In this document: positions 8,059 through 16,878 of the stretch, one piece after another | How the letters are laid out: every line of letters starts with the position of its first letter | Position numbering within the stretch: position 1 is the first letter of the stretch | Source of the DNA: Caballeronia sp. dw_276 | GTDB taxonomy: Bacteria; Pseudomonadota; Gammaproteobacteria; Burkholderiales; Burkholderiaceae | Assembly: GCF_018449635.1 (NCBI RefSeq) | Contig: NZ_JAAVUV010000008.1 | Location: 248,001-312,000 of the forward strand | Direction: 5' to 3' | Length of the DNA stretch: 64,000 nucleotides | Program-made: the position numbers and the translations under genes | Notes under the pieces: model-generated | What the model was told of the DNA's origin: nothing | Database searches by the model: none | Seen by the model: only the letters and a program-made list of their open reading frames with translations

Positions 8059-8843
8059 GTCTGCAAGTTTTCCGTAGTCGTGGCCGCCTGCCCGGCGGGA
8101 GCATTGAGTTGAATCAGACGGGTCGCGACGCGTTCGCGCGTGTCCTCGTCATGGAAAATTCCTACGATCGCCGCGCCCCGCTCGCGCGCTTCGACTATGA
8201 GATCGGCAACCACTTGCCGGTTCTCCGCGTCGAGCGATGCGGTTGGTTCGTCGAGCAGCAAAAGCGGCTGTCCGGCAATCAGCCCGCGGGCGATGTTGAT
8301 ACGTTGTTGCTCGCCGCCCGAAAACGTGGCCGGCGCGAGTGTCCATAAACGGCGCGCCACATTTAAGCGTTCCAGCAGGACGCCGGCCCGTTCGCGCGCT
8401 TCGTCTTCATTCATGCCGCGAGATACGAGCGGCTCGCTGACAAGATCGATCGATGAAACTCGCGGGATCGCGCGCAAAAACTGGCTGACGTAGCCCATGG
8501 TCGTGCGGCGCAGGCGAATTACGTCGTGCGGTTCGGCGTCCGAGAGCGATAGAACACCGGATGCACAGCTCTCATCGCGAATCGTAACCGTGCCGCGTGT
8601 CAGCAGATAGTTGCCGTACATGCAGCGCAGCAAGGTGCTCTTGCCGACACCGGAAGGTCCAGACAACACCACACATTCGCCGCGGTCCACATCGAGCGAT
8701 ACACCACCGAGCGCTGCAATACTTACGCCGCCTTGCTGATGCAGCGTGAAGGTCTTCTCGACGCCGCGCGCACGCAGCATCAACGTTTTGTGTTCGGCGA
8801 AGACGACATCATCGGCAAGTTCTTTGAAGCTGTTTGCATTCAT
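8052..8843 (-). CDS. phnL: Phosphonate C-P lyase system protein, ABC-type ATPase PhnL
   Basis: A 263-residue ABC-ATPase-like protein. It has Walker A GPSGVGKST, signature FSGGEQQRINIARG and Walker B LLLLDEPTASLD, all intact. The long MYGNYL region between Walker A and the Q-loop is PhnL-typical. In the known pathway PhnL works with PhnGHI in forming the ribosyl methylphosphonate triphosphate; it is not a membrane transporter ATPase here, since no permease accompanies it in this operon. It starts 9 bp after the phnK stop and overlaps phnM by 7 bases. Confidence 0.95.
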   Translation of the reverse strand: MNANSFKELADDVVFAEHKTLMLRARGVEKTFTLHQQGGVSIAALGGVSLDVDRGECVVLSGPSGVGKSTLLRCMYGNYLLTRGTVTIRDESCASGVLSLSDAEPHDVIRLRRTTMGYVSQFLRAIPRVSSIDLVSEPLVSRGMNEDEARERAGVLLERLNVARRLWTLAPATFSGGEQQRINIARGLIAGQPLLLLDEPTASLDAENRQVVADLIVEARERGAAIVGIFHDEDTRERVATRLIQLNAPAGQAATTTENLQTC

Positions 8844-8852
8844 TCTAGACTC

Positions 8853-9638
8853 TCAAACGGGCAGCACGGACGCAACCAGCGTCTGCGTATAGGGATGTTG
8901 AGGATCGTCCAGCACCTGGTCGGTCAGCCCGCTTTCCACCACGCGACCGTCTTTCATCACCATCAGCCGATGCGCGAGCAGACGCGCCACGCCAATATCG
9001 TGCGTCACGATCAGCGCTGCGAGATGAAGTTTCCCCGTCAACGTACGAAGCAGATCCAGCAATCGCGCCTGCACCGATACGTCGAGACCCGCCGTCGGTT
9101 CATCCATGAACACGAGACGCGGTTTGGTGACCAGGTTGCGCGCAATTTGCAGCCGCTGCTGCATGCCGCCTGAAAACGCGGACGGCAATTCGTCGATGCG
9201 CGCGGCATCCAGTTCAACCTGGCTCATCCAGTCGGACGCTGTCTCGCGAAGCTTGCCGTAATGACGCGCGCCGTTCGCCATCAAAGGCTCGCCGATGTTC
9301 GCTCCCGCCGATACACCGTGACGCAAGCCATCGCGTGCATTCTGATGCACGAAGCCCCAGTCGGTGCGAGCAAGCATGCGGCGGCGCGGCATGGGCAGCG
9401 TAAGCAGATCCAGCACTTCGTGTTCTGCCGTGCGATACGTCAACGCGCCATCGTCCGATGCCGTGCGCAATGCAAGCGCGTTAAGCAAGGTCGATTTGCC
9501 CGAGCCCGATTCACCGACAATGCACAACACCTCGCCGGGATAAATATCGATGTCCACATCCGCGCAACCGCCGCGTCCGTTGTACCGTTTGGTGAGTCCC
9601 CGTGCGCTGAGCAGCGGAGCCAAGGATGAATGACTCAT
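8853..9638 (-). CDS. phnK: Phosphonate C-P lyase system protein, ABC-type ATPase PhnK
   Basis: A 261-residue ABC-ATPase-like subunit. It has Walker A GESGSGKST, signature FSGGMQQRLQIARN and Walker B LVFMDEPTAGLD, with a C-terminal DDPQHPYTQTLVAS tail like that of oligopeptide-transporter ATPases. In E. coli PhnK docks on the PhnGHIJ core complex at PhnJ. Its ATG overlaps the phnJ stop (ATGA at 9635-9638), which suggests coupled translation and fixed stoichiometry with PhnJ. Confidence 0.96.
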   Translation of the reverse strand: MSHSSLAPLLSARGLTKRYNGRGGCADVDIDIYPGEVLCIVGESGSGKSTLLNALALRTASDDGALTYRTAEHEVLDLLTLPMPRRRMLARTDWGFVHQNARDGLRHGVSAGANIGEPLMANGARHYGKLRETASDWMSQVELDAARIDELPSAFSGGMQQRLQIARNLVTKPRLVFMDEPTAGLDVSVQARLLDLLRTLTGKLHLAALIVTHDIGVARLLAHRLMVMKDGRVVESGLTDQVLDDPQHPYTQTLVASVLPV

Positions 9639-10510
9639 GCAACCCCCTGTTCATTCTCGGCGCGGTGTTCCTGACAATAGTCGCTGTCGGAACACACGAA
9701 CATGCGTTTGCCTTCGTCATCGACGATCATTTCATCCAGGAAACTTTCGCGCGATCCACACAGTGCGCATTCATGTTCCCACTGTTGAATGCTAAACGGA
9801 TGATCCTCGAAATCAAGGCTCTTGACCTTGGTATAAGGCGGAATGGCATAGATGCGGCGTTCACGGCCCGCACCGAAAAGCTGGAGCGCGGGATTCATGT
9901 GCATCTTCGGGTTATCGAACTTCGGGATTGGCGAGGGCGACGACAGATAGCGGTCGTTCACGAGCACCGGATAATCGTAGGTCGTTGCAATGCTGCCGTG
10001 CTGCACGATGTCCTCGTAGTACTTCACGTTGATCAGGCCGTAGTCGGCCAGCGAATGAAGCTTGCGGCACTCCGTCACGCGCGGTTCCAGCCGATAAAGC
10101 GGCTCGGGCATGGGCACCTGGTACACGATGATCTGCCTGTCCGTCAGCGGCGTCTCCGGAATCCGGTGGCGCGTCTGAATGATCGATGCATCAACGGTTC
10201 GTGTGGTGGTTGCAATGCCGGCTGTGCGCGCGAAAAAGCGCCGGATGTTGACGGCGTTGGTGGTTTCGTCCGAACCCTGGTCGATGACCTTCAGCGTATC
10301 GCTACGCCCGATGATCGCCGACGTCACTTGCAATCCGCCCGTTCCCCAGCCGTATGGCAACGGCATTTCGCGCGATGCGAACGGAACCTGATGCCCCGGG
10401 ATCGCAACGGCTTTCAGCAATGCTCGACGGATCATGCGCTTGGTTTGTTCATCGAGGTACGCGAAGTTATAGCCTTCCGCGATGGCGCTTTCCTGCGTAC
10501 GCGCGTTCAT
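9635..10510 (-). CDS. phnJ: Alpha-D-ribose 1-methylphosphonate 5-phosphate C-P lyase
   Basis: The radical-SAM C-P lyase, 291 residues. PhnJ cleaves the C-P bond of 5-phosphoribosyl 1-methylphosphonate, releasing methane and the 1,2-cyclic phosphate. The four conserved cysteines are present as C248-x2-C251-x21-C273-x5-C279, the same spacing as the E. coli Fe-S and catalytic cysteines (241, 244, 266, 272). PLPYGWGTGGLQVT and PMPEPLYRLEP are also family signatures. I set the start at 10510 (MNARTQES) because this ATG overlaps the phnI stop; the longer open frame upstream runs inside phnI. The family length supports this start. Confidence 0.97.
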   Translation of the reverse strand: MNARTQESAIAEGYNFAYLDEQTKRMIRRALLKAVAIPGHQVPFASREMPLPYGWGTGGLQVTSAIIGRSDTLKVIDQGSDETTNAVNIRRFFARTAGIATTTRTVDASIIQTRHRIPETPLTDRQIIVYQVPMPEPLYRLEPRVTECRKLHSLADYGLINVKYYEDIVQHGSIATTYDYPVLVNDRYLSSPSPIPKFDNPKMHMNPALQLFGAGRERRIYAIPPYTKVKSLDFEDHPFSIQQWEHECALCGSRESFLDEMIVDDEGKRMFVCSDSDYCQEHRAENEQGVA

Positions 10511-11607
10511 GCTGCGTTCTCCTGCTGTTCTTTTTCCAGACCCGCGCGCAGCCGCCGCAACAACTCGAGCTCCGACTGGAAGTCCACATAGTGCGGCAGT
10601 TTCAGATGCTGCACGAAGCCCGATGCCTCCACATTGTCGCTGTGCGAAAGCACGAACTCGGCATCCTGCGTCGGCGATGCAACCGTCTCGCCCAAATCGG
10701 GCGCACGCAATGACCGGTCGACAAGCGCCATTGCCATCGCCTTGCGTTCCGAGTGTCCGAACGCGAGTCCGTAGCCTTGCGTGAACGTCGGCGGCACGTC
10801 GCCGCTGCCGGCAAACTGGTTGATCATCTGGCACTCGGTGATTTCCATATCGCCAATCTCGATCGAGAATCCCAGCTCTTCGATCTCCATTTCAACCGCG
10901 ACTTCGCCGTTGCGAATCTCGCCCGCGAACGGATGCGTGTGCGAATAACCGCGCTGCGTTGCATAGCCCATTGCAAGCAGGAAACCTTCGTCGGCACGTG
11001 CGAGGTTTTGGAGACGAACCGTACGATCGACGGGGAACGTCAGCGGTTCGCGCGTGATATCGCCGGGTTCGGACGCATCCGTGTGCGCCCTTTCCTGTTC
11101 GATCAAACCTTCCTTGTCGAGCATGGCGAGCACGCGTGGCATGGGGTCCTGCTTGACCGATGGCGGCGCGATCTTCTTGCCTGCATCCGGTGCAGCGCCT
11201 TCTGCAAGCAGTTTGAAATCCAGGAGACGTTGCGTGTAATCGTAGGTTCCTCCCAGCATCTGGCCGCCGGGAATGTCCTTGAACGCCGCCGAGATCCTTC
11301 GTTCGACGCACATCTCTTCCGTATCGACAGGAAGCGTATAGCCGAATCGCGGCAACGTCGTGCGGTAAGCACGCAGCAAGAAAATCGCCTCGACCAGATC
11401 GCCCGCCGCCTGCTTGATCGCGAGCGCTGCGAGTTCTTCGTCGTAGACGGAACCCTCGGTCATCACGCGCGCAACGGCAAGCCTGAGTTGCTCGCGAATC
11501 TGGTCAACACTGAGTTCAGGCAAGGCCTGATCGCCGCGGCGTTTTTCTGCAAGCAGGTCCCATGAACGTTCGATCGCGCGTTCGCCGCCTTTGACTGCAA
11601 CGTACAT
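10507..11607 (-). CDS. phnI: Carbon-phosphorus lyase complex subunit PhnI
   Basis: A 366-residue core subunit of the C-P lyase complex. PhnI carries the purine nucleosidase-like activity that, with PhnG, PhnH and PhnL, displaces adenine from ATP with a phosphonate. Family hallmarks seen are MYVAVKGGERAI at the N-terminus, YSHTHPFAGEIR, and QGYGLAFGHSERKAM near residue 285. The start at 11607 shares one base with the phnH stop (TGATG), and the stop overlaps phnJ (ATGA). The longer upstream open frame is inside phnH and was rejected. Confidence 0.97.
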   Translation of the reverse strand: MYVAVKGGERAIERSWDLLAEKRRGDQALPELSVDQIREQLRLAVARVMTEGSVYDEELAALAIKQAAGDLVEAIFLLRAYRTTLPRFGYTLPVDTEEMCVERRISAAFKDIPGGQMLGGTYDYTQRLLDFKLLAEGAAPDAGKKIAPPSVKQDPMPRVLAMLDKEGLIEQERAHTDASEPGDITREPLTFPVDRTVRLQNLARADEGFLLAMGYATQRGYSHTHPFAGEIRNGEVAVEMEIEELGFSIEIGDMEITECQMINQFAGSGDVPPTFTQGYGLAFGHSERKAMAMALVDRSLRAPDLGETVASPTQDAEFVLSHSDNVEASGFVQHLKLPHYVDFQSELELLRRLRAGLEKEQQENAA

Positions 11608-12263
11608 CAGGCCACCTCCACGCGTGTTGTGCGGGGCAGCCCGATCACCGAACCACCATGCACGAAGTAACAATCGACGCCACATGGAAATTCGCTCGCA
11701 AGCTGCGCGCGCGCTCGCCAGAACGAGCCGGGCACGCCTTCCACGCAAACTGTTTGCGCATCACGGATTCCAGGGCCGCGCCATGTTGCCGGTGCGCCGG
11801 CTGTCAGCGAATCCACGCGGATGAACAGCATCGCAGCAGTTTCCGGCGTCTCGGGTTCGCCGAGCGAGAATTCATTGATCGACGGCATGGAACCAGCGTC
11901 GTCGAGATAGGCAAACACGGCTTCCGAACAGTCATCCGTTACAGGTGCGCCGGTGTGAAAGCGCAGCGCGTCGCTCAATGATCGATGTGGATGCTGCAAC
12001 AGCACGGGTGTCGAGTAGTCGGCGAGCGCGAGCAACGCGGCGTAGGCCGCGAGCGGCACGTGCGGCTCTTGTTCGTTCGCCAGAGCCGGTAGAACCGTGT
12101 CTATCGATACGATCTTGCCCGGCCGGGACAGCGCATCCAGCAGCGAGCGGAATACGCCCTGGGAATCATGGATGGTATCGGTAAAGCCGGGTGTGAGCGT
12201 GGCGAGGTCGATGCTGCCCGTGCCTGCCTCCCGCCCACCCGCCGATGGATCATTGCGTTGCAT
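11607..12263 (-). CDS. phnH: Phosphonate C-P lyase system protein PhnH
   Basis: A 218-residue subunit of the PhnGHIJ core. PhnH has a PLP-transferase-like fold without the cofactor and is required for C-P bond cleavage in vivo. Recognisable segments are the N-terminal GFTDTIHDSQGVFRSLLDAL helix region with LSRPGKIV, and the C-terminal FPCGVDCYFVHGGSVIGLPRTT. Both ends are fused to neighbours by TGATG one-base overlaps (with phnG at 12263 and phnI at 11607), so the operon is read as a tightly coupled series. Confidence 0.95.
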   Translation of the reverse strand: MQRNDPSAGGREAGTGSIDLATLTPGFTDTIHDSQGVFRSLLDALSRPGKIVSIDTVLPALANEQEPHVPLAAYAALLALADYSTPVLLQHPHRSLSDALRFHTGAPVTDDCSEAVFAYLDDAGSMPSINEFSLGEPETPETAAMLFIRVDSLTAGAPATWRGPGIRDAQTVCVEGVPGSFWRARAQLASEFPCGVDCYFVHGGSVIGLPRTTRVEVA

Positions 12264-12754
12264 CAGTCACCTCTCACCATCGTGAAGAATTCAACTTTCG
12301 TCGCCGCCGCGCGCGCCTGCTTTTGCTCGCGGCTTTCCGCGATGCGCGCGGACAGTGGCTCGATCACGTGCCGCTGCATGCGCCCTTCGAACGCCGGCAT
12401 CTGCAGCAGCGCGTCCGCCAGCGCGGCAAGCGTGGCCCGCTCTTTGTCGCGCCCCATGTGAACCGCCATGCCGACGGTCGCGCGACCCTCGGCCGACCGG
12501 ACGCGCAGCGTTGCACGCGTCACGGTGACTTCGCCAAGATTGAATGCGTCGCCCGTTCCGCCCACCCGTCCACGCACCATGGCGAGACCAATATCCGGCG
12601 CGCGCAGCCAGTCGAATTCAGGGAGGCCGGTTGCGCCGAGTGCGGCCTCCATTGCTTCCTTCATGGAGGCGTGTGGCGTGCGCGCCAGGATCGCCAGCCA
12701 CTCGCGCCGGGTCGCTGGCCGTGCCAACTCGGATGGCCGCGCAGAAATGTTCAT
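12263..12754 (-). CDS. phnG: Phosphonate C-P lyase system protein PhnG
   Basis: First gene of the leftward C-P lyase operon; 163 residues. PhnG is a small subunit of the PhnGHIJ core. Seen here are REWLAILARTPHA, the central DIGLAMVRGRVGGTGDAFNLGE block that typifies the family, and the helical LADALLQMP segment. I chose the ATG at 12754, with GAGG 6 nt upstream; a TTG two codons earlier is possible. The 197-bp gap to phnF holds the presumed PhnF operator. Confidence 0.95.
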   Translation of the reverse strand: MNISARPSELARPATRREWLAILARTPHASMKEAMEAALGATGLPEFDWLRAPDIGLAMVRGRVGGTGDAFNLGEVTVTRATLRVRSAEGRATVGMAVHMGRDKERATLAALADALLQMPAFEGRMQRHVIEPLSARIAESREQKQARAAATKVEFFTMVRGD

Positions 12755-12829
12755 CGTCAACCTCGTGATTTTGGTGATGCTAAAAAAGCCCCATATCCAA
12801 CCCGTACCCTACTAGACTAATCATCTGGT

Positions 12830-12839
12830 CGTCTAGACG
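12830..12839. promoter_or_regulatory. PhnF operator candidate between phnG and phnF
   Basis: A perfect palindrome, CGTCTAGACG, whose core GTCTAGAC fits the operator consensus reported for the HutC/UTRA branch of GntR regulators (GT-M-TA-K-AC). PhnF is of that branch and is encoded 113 bp away. A one-mismatch copy, CGTCTAGATG, precedes phnC at 17857-17866. A partial CTAGACTA element lies just upstream (12812-12819). Confidence 0.6.
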
Positions 12840-12951
12840 TTTACAGGTATAGATATAAAATTACCGCATGTGTCCCGCTTTCACATTTTCATCATCGGCG
12901 GCGCACTACAATGCCAATGACGATATTCAAACCGACAGGAATGACACCACC

Positions 12952-13710
12952 ATGACATCCAACGAAACGGGGACACCGGGGCTCGCAGTCGAGCGCGGCG
13001 CGGGCGTTGCCGTATGGCGCCAGATCGAACAGATCCTTTCGGCGGAGATTACAGCGAAAAGTTTTGGCGAAGAGGGACGCCTGCCGAGCGAAGCAGAACT
13101 CGCACGGCGCTTCGACGTCAACCGCCATACCGTGCGCCGCGCCATGCTGCGTCTCGCCGCTACGGGACTGGTCAGCGTCGAGCAAGGGCGTGGCACGTTC
13201 GTACAGCCTGGCGCAATTGATTATCAGATCGGACGTCGCACGCGCTTTACGGAAAACCTGCGCCGCCACAATCAGCCATCGGCGGGCGTGGTGTTGTCGA
13301 GCGAGAAGGTCAAGGCGGATCCAGTCGCGGCCAAGGCGCTGGGCATCCGCGCCGGCACGCTTGTCTACGAGATCGAAACGCGCCATGACTCCGAGGATGT
13401 ACCGCTGACCTACGCACGTAGCTGGTACCCGGCCATGCGGTTCGCCGATTTTCCCGCGGTGCTGGCGGGCAAGGCTGGTGTGAGCGCGGCGCTGGCCGAA
13501 TTCGGCGTGACCGATTACACGCGCAAATGGAGCCGTATCGGCTGCGTATTGCCAAGCTCGGAGGTCGCGCGCCGTTTGCAGATCAACCGGCAACAGCCGG
13601 TCATGTGGGTCGAAAGCGTCGACGTCGACGAAGCCGGCGTGCCCATCAAATACGGGATCACGCATTTTGCGGCGGACCGCGTGCAATTGCTGGTGGAGGA
13701 TGGCGTATGA
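12952..13710 (+). CDS. phnF: Phosphonate metabolism transcriptional regulator PhnF (GntR/HutC)
   Basis: A 252-residue GntR regulator of the HutC type. The winged HTH contains PSEAELARRFDVNRHTVRRA and the QGRGTFV wing end. The UTRA effector domain follows, with LVYEIETRHDSEDVPLTYARSWYP and a C-terminal WVESVDVDEAGVPIKYGITHFAADRVQLLVE typical of PhnF. The start is the ATG at 12952 (MTSNETG); the extra upstream residues are not family-like. It is divergent from phnG, so it very likely controls phnGHIJKLM and itself. Its stop overlaps the next gene's ATG (13707), making a phnF-DUF1045-phnN operon. Confidence 0.93.
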   Translation: MTSNETGTPGLAVERGAGVAVWRQIEQILSAEITAKSFGEEGRLPSEAELARRFDVNRHTVRRAMLRLAATGLVSVEQGRGTFVQPGAIDYQIGRRTRFTENLRRHNQPSAGVVLSSEKVKADPVAAKALGIRAGTLVYEIETRHDSEDVPLTYARSWYPAMRFADFPAVLAGKAGVSAALAEFGVTDYTRKWSRIGCVLPSSEVARRLQINRQQPVMWVESVDVDEAGVPIKYGITHFAADRVQLLVEDGV

Positions 13711-14426
13711 GCGCATGGACGCCCGACGCGCGCATTGCGCTCTATTACGCTCCACCAATGGCGTCCGCCTGGTGGAATGCGGGCAGCGAGTGGCTTGGCC
13801 GTGATGCTGAAACCGGCGAATCCATGCAACCACCGCTCGTGCCTGCGCTTGGACAGCCGGTCGCGTCGCTGACCGTGGCACCGCGCCGATATGGCTGGCA
13901 CGGCACGCTTGTACCCCCGTTTCAAATCGCCGAAGGTCATGGGCCGGAGGATGTCCTCGCTGCCGCGAAAGAATGGGCGAAGCAAATCACACCTTTCGAT
14001 GTCACGCTGCAAGCCGCGGATCTGGGCCGCTTCGTCGCGCTCAAGGCGGCGCAACGCGAGCACGATGACATCATCCGCGAAATCGCCGCAAGCGCCTTGC
14101 ATGCCCTTGCCTCACTGCGCGCACGGCCATCTTCCGAAGACACTGAAAAGCGGCTCGAGTCCCATCTCAATCCCCGTCAACGCGCTCTGTTGCACGAATG
14201 GGGCTACCCCTATGTGCTCGATGAATTCCGTTTCCACATGACACTTTCCGATTCCATCGATTCGGAACCGCAACGCGCCGTGATCGGGACGCTCTGGCAA
14301 GCACGCACGGAATCACTTGGACCGCTGCCCTTTCATGGCGCGGCGCTTTTCGTTCAGGCGCATCGCGAGGCGCCCTTCTCCCTATGGAAGCGTCTACCTT
14401 TCGCCAGCGCGGGAGAGCGTGAATGA
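13707..14426 (+). CDS. DUF1045 phosphonate-operon protein, 2H phosphoesterase-like
   Basis: A 239-residue protein of the DUF1045 family, often found in phn operons. It carries two H-x-T motifs flanked by hydrophobic residues, WHGTLV (about residues 65-70) and FHMTLS (about 177-182), which are the paired catalytic motifs of 2H phosphoesterases. Such enzymes open cyclic phosphates. C-P lyase releases 5-phosphoribosyl 1,2-cyclic phosphate, which PhnP normally opens before PhnN acts; no phnP is seen in this complete phn locus, and this gene lies directly before phnN (ATGA overlap). A PhnP-like role is therefore plausible, but this is inference. Coupled to phnF at 13707 and phnN at 14423. Confidence 0.88.
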   Translation: MSAWTPDARIALYYAPPMASAWWNAGSEWLGRDAETGESMQPPLVPALGQPVASLTVAPRRYGWHGTLVPPFQIAEGHGPEDVLAAAKEWAKQITPFDVTLQAADLGRFVALKAAQREHDDIIREIAASALHALASLRARPSSEDTEKRLESHLNPRQRALLHEWGYPYVLDEFRFHMTLSDSIDSEPQRAVIGTLWQARTESLGPLPFHGAALFVQAHREAPFSLWKRLPFASAGERE

Positions 14427-14983
14427 ACGCCGGTCAAGGCAGATTGATCTACGTGATGGGACCATCGGGCGCAGGCAAGGATTCGCTGCTCGGTTTCGTG
14501 CGCGAGCGCATTGGTTCGCAGGTAATGTTCGCGCATCGATACATCACGCGGCCCGTTTCGGAAGGCGAGAACTACGTCGCCCTCACGCACGATGAATTCG
14601 CCGCGCGCCTGGCAAGCGGCGTGTTCTCGATGCATTGGGAAAGCCTTGGATTGCACTACGGGATCGGCGTGGAGATCGATGCATGGCTCGCGCGTGGCTT
14701 GCCCGTTGTCGTGAACGGCTCGCGTCAGCATGCGCCTGCTGCGCTCGAACGTTATCCGCACACGCAGTTTGTTCACATCCACGCGAACCCTACGGTTCTC
14801 GCCGCGCGTCTCGAACGTCGAGGCCGCGAAGATTCAAGGCAGATGGAAGCACGTCTCGCGCGACGTCCGGCGTTGGTATTGCCGCGAGAGGCGCGGGTGA
14901 CGACCATCGACAATTCGGGCTTGCTCGCCGATGCGGGGCAACAACTGCTTGCTGCAATCAATCAGCCGCTGAAACTGGCGTGA
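14423..14983 (+). CDS. phnN: Ribose 1,5-bisphosphate phosphokinase PhnN
   Basis: A 186-residue P-loop kinase of the guanylate-kinase fold. The Walker A loop GPSGAGKDS (about residues 12-20) has the Lys-Asp-Ser form typical of PhnN. Other hallmarks are ARYITRP-like AHRYITRPVSEGENY and the HWESLGLHYGIG segment. PhnN phosphorylates ribose 1,5-bisphosphate to PRPP, sending the sugar of the C-P lyase pathway into nucleotide metabolism. It is the last gene of the phnF operon, with ATGA overlap to the DUF1045 gene and a strong two-way terminator 10 bp after the stop. Confidence 0.94.
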   Translation: MNAGQGRLIYVMGPSGAGKDSLLGFVRERIGSQVMFAHRYITRPVSEGENYVALTHDEFAARLASGVFSMHWESLGLHYGIGVEIDAWLARGLPVVVNGSRQHAPAALERYPHTQFVHIHANPTVLAARLERRGREDSRQMEARLARRPALVLPREARVTTIDNSGLLADAGQQLLAAINQPLKLA

Positions 14984-14992
14984 TAAAAATGA

Positions 14993-15021
14993 TGGGCCGG
15001 TACGAACCTCGTACCGGCCCA
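14993..15021. terminator. Bidirectional hairpin between phnN and phnE
   Basis: A perfect 11-bp stem, TGGGCCGGTAC (14993-15003) with GTACCGGCCCA (15011-15021), and a 7-nt loop. A-rich sequence precedes it (TGATAAAAATGA), which gives a U-run for the leftward phnCDE transcript. It separates convergent phnN and phnE. Confidence 0.75.
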
Positions 15022-15036
15022 CAATATGCAAGAGCT

Positions 15037-15870
15037 TCAGATCACACGTTCACGCAACCACGCCGACCCGAGATCGATCAAACTCACGATCACGATAACC
15101 ATCAGCAACACTGCCGCGGTCTGCGCATAATTGAACGAGCGAATGGCTTCATACAACACCACGCCGATCCCTCCTGCGCCGACCATGCCAACGACCATCG
15201 CCGAGCGCACGTTCGATTCGAAGCGGTATAACGCAAACGATATCCACAGCGGCATGACCTGCGGCAGCACGCCGTACAGCACTTCGTCGAGACTGCTCGC
15301 CCCGGTGGCGCGCACGCCTTCGGCAGGCCGTGCATCGATAGCCTCGACAGCTTCGGCGAAGAGCTTGGCGAGCACGCCCGTGGTATGGACCCAAAGCGCG
15401 AGCACGCCCGCGAACGGCCCAAGCCCGACCGCCACGATAAACAACATCGCGAAGACCATCTCGTTGATCGCGCGGCAGGCGTCCATCACGCGTCGCACGG
15501 GTTGCGCGACCCATACCGGCGCAATGTTATAAGCCGACAACAACCCGCATGGCACCGCGAAAACCAGCGACAACGCCGTGCCCCACACCGCGACCGCAAG
15601 CGTCACGATCATCTCGTGAACATACGTACGCCAGTCGTGAAAGTCCGGCGGGAAAAAGTCACGGCCGAACTGCACCATGTTGCCCGGGTCGGCGAAGAGA
15701 TCGAGCGGACGCATGTCGGCGCTACGCCACGACAGCCCGAGGACCGCCACGAACGCGATCCATCCGAACACGGATAACCAGCTGCGCTTGGGTACGTTCA
15801 GCTCGGGCTTCATGGCGTGCGGGCGAGCCGCGGCGCCGTCGAAGGAATAAGCGTCGACGGGATGCTTCAC
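15037..15870 (-). CDS. phnE: Phosphonate ABC transporter permease PhnE
   Basis: A 277-residue inner-membrane permease with about six hydrophobic segments, beginning with [16 protein letters not shown]. Diagnostic PhnE features are [20 protein letters not shown] after TM1, [24 protein letters not shown], the [19 protein letters not shown] helix and the cytoplasmic EAA-like loop [20 protein letters not shown]. It overlaps phnD by ATGA at 15867-15870. As part of PhnCDE it imports phosphonates; only one permease is encoded, as in E. coli. Confidence 0.94.
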   Translation of the reverse strand: MKHPVDAYSFDGAAARPHAMKPELNVPKRSWLSVFGWIAFVAVLGLSWRSADMRPLDLFADPGNMVQFGRDFFPPDFHDWRTYVHEMIVTLAVAVWGTALSLVFAVPCGLLSAYNIAPVWVAQPVRRVMDACRAINEMVFAMLFIVAVGLGPFAGVLALWVHTTGVLAKLFAEAVEAIDARPAEGVRATGASSLDEVLYGVLPQVMPLWISFALYRFESNVRSAMVVGMVGAGGIGVVLYEAIRSFNYAQTAAVLLMVIVIVSLIDLGSAWLRERVI

Positions 15871-16838
15871 TTCGCGGCCACCGTATCCAGCTGCGCCAGC
15901 TTCTGGTCGAGCGCGGCGATCTGCGTTTTCTTGTCTTCATCGGAGAGATGCGCGTCGTTCTGAATTTGTTCCTTCTTCTGGAACAAGGCCATTTGACGGA
16001 TGGGGATCAGTTGCGCATCGGTCGAGTCGGTGAAACCCGACAAGCCCGTGATGCCCTCCATGATCGCTTTCTCGCGCGGATCGGTCTGCGCGTAGTGGTC
16101 GAAGAAATTGCGCAGCTTGTCCTTCGTGGCCTGCGGCAAGTCGCGACGCCATACGATCGGATCCGAAGGAATCAGCGGCGATTTCCACAGAATGCGCACG
16201 CGCTGCAGCAACTCGGGATGCTGTTGCCGCAAGGTCTCCACCATGTCGGTATTGTTCGTCGCGATATCCACGCGATTGTTCACCACGGCCAGCATATTGG
16301 CTTCATGGCTCGATGGCAGCACGCTCTTAAAATCGTTGCGTACCGAAATGCCGTTCTTCGCAAACAGATAATACGACGGCACGAGCGTGCCCGAGGTCGA
16401 GTTCGGATCGCCGAAACCCAGGTTGATATCGTGCGTATTTTTCAACACCTGGTCGACTGTCTTCCACTTGCTGTTTACGTTCGTGATCAGGAGCGAGTAG
16501 TACCCTGCCTCGCCGCTCTTGTACTTCACTTTCGCGAACACTTCGCCATTGCCACGGTCCACTGCTTCAATCGCCGATGCGTTGCCGAAGTAACCGATCT
16601 GCACTTTATTGAAACGCATGCCTTCGATAATTCCGGCGTAGTCAGTCGCGAAGAACGGCTTTACCTCGAGTCCGGTCTGCTTGTTGAGATCGTCGATCAG
16701 CGGTTGCCAGCGCTGTTTGAGCGCGGAGGAATTATCGGTGGAAATGATGCCGAAGTTGATCGTTTCAGCGAGCACTGCCTGCGAGACGAGAGATGCAGCG
16801 AACATCGCGCCGGCCAGAAGGAATCGGGCTGATTTCAT
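15867..16838 (-). CDS. phnD: Phosphonate ABC transporter substrate-binding protein PhnD
   Basis: A 323-residue periplasmic binding protein. A Sec signal peptide ([24 protein letters not shown]) is followed by the mature start [20 protein letters not shown]. The family segments [15 protein letters not shown] and [18 protein letters not shown] form the phosphonate-binding pocket in PhnD homologues. I placed the start at 16838 because the upstream in-frame residues do not resemble a signal peptide. It lies 40 bp after phnC and overlaps phnE. The C-terminus is helical and charged, as usual for PhnD. Confidence 0.94.
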   Translation of the reverse strand: MKSARFLLAGAMFAASLVSQAVLAETINFGIISTDNSSALKQRWQPLIDDLNKQTGLEVKPFFATDYAGIIEGMRFNKVQIGYFGNASAIEAVDRGNGEVFAKVKYKSGEAGYYSLLITNVNSKWKTVDQVLKNTHDINLGFGDPNSTSGTLVPSYYLFAKNGISVRNDFKSVLPSSHEANMLAVVNNRVDIATNNTDMVETLRQQHPELLQRVRILWKSPLIPSDPIVWRRDLPQATKDKLRNFFDHYAQTDPREKAIMEGITGLSGFTDSTDAQLIPIRQMALFQKKEQIQNDAHLSDEDKKTQIAALDQKLAQLDTVAAK

Positions 16839-16878
16839 CGAATGGGTCCAGGGTTGGAAAGAAACAAAAGTGATTGGC

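Noticed and set aside
12878-12895. Possible Pho box in the phnG-phnF gap (CTTTCAC then TCATCAT)
   Set aside because: Only about 9 of 14 half-site bases match the PhoB consensus and the second half is weak. A PHO-box matrix scan would decide.
15549-16832. Long rightward open frame (427 codons) opposite phnD and phnE
   Set aside because: It lies fully antisense to well-matched phn genes and has the Arg/His-rich composition typical of high-GC shadow frames.
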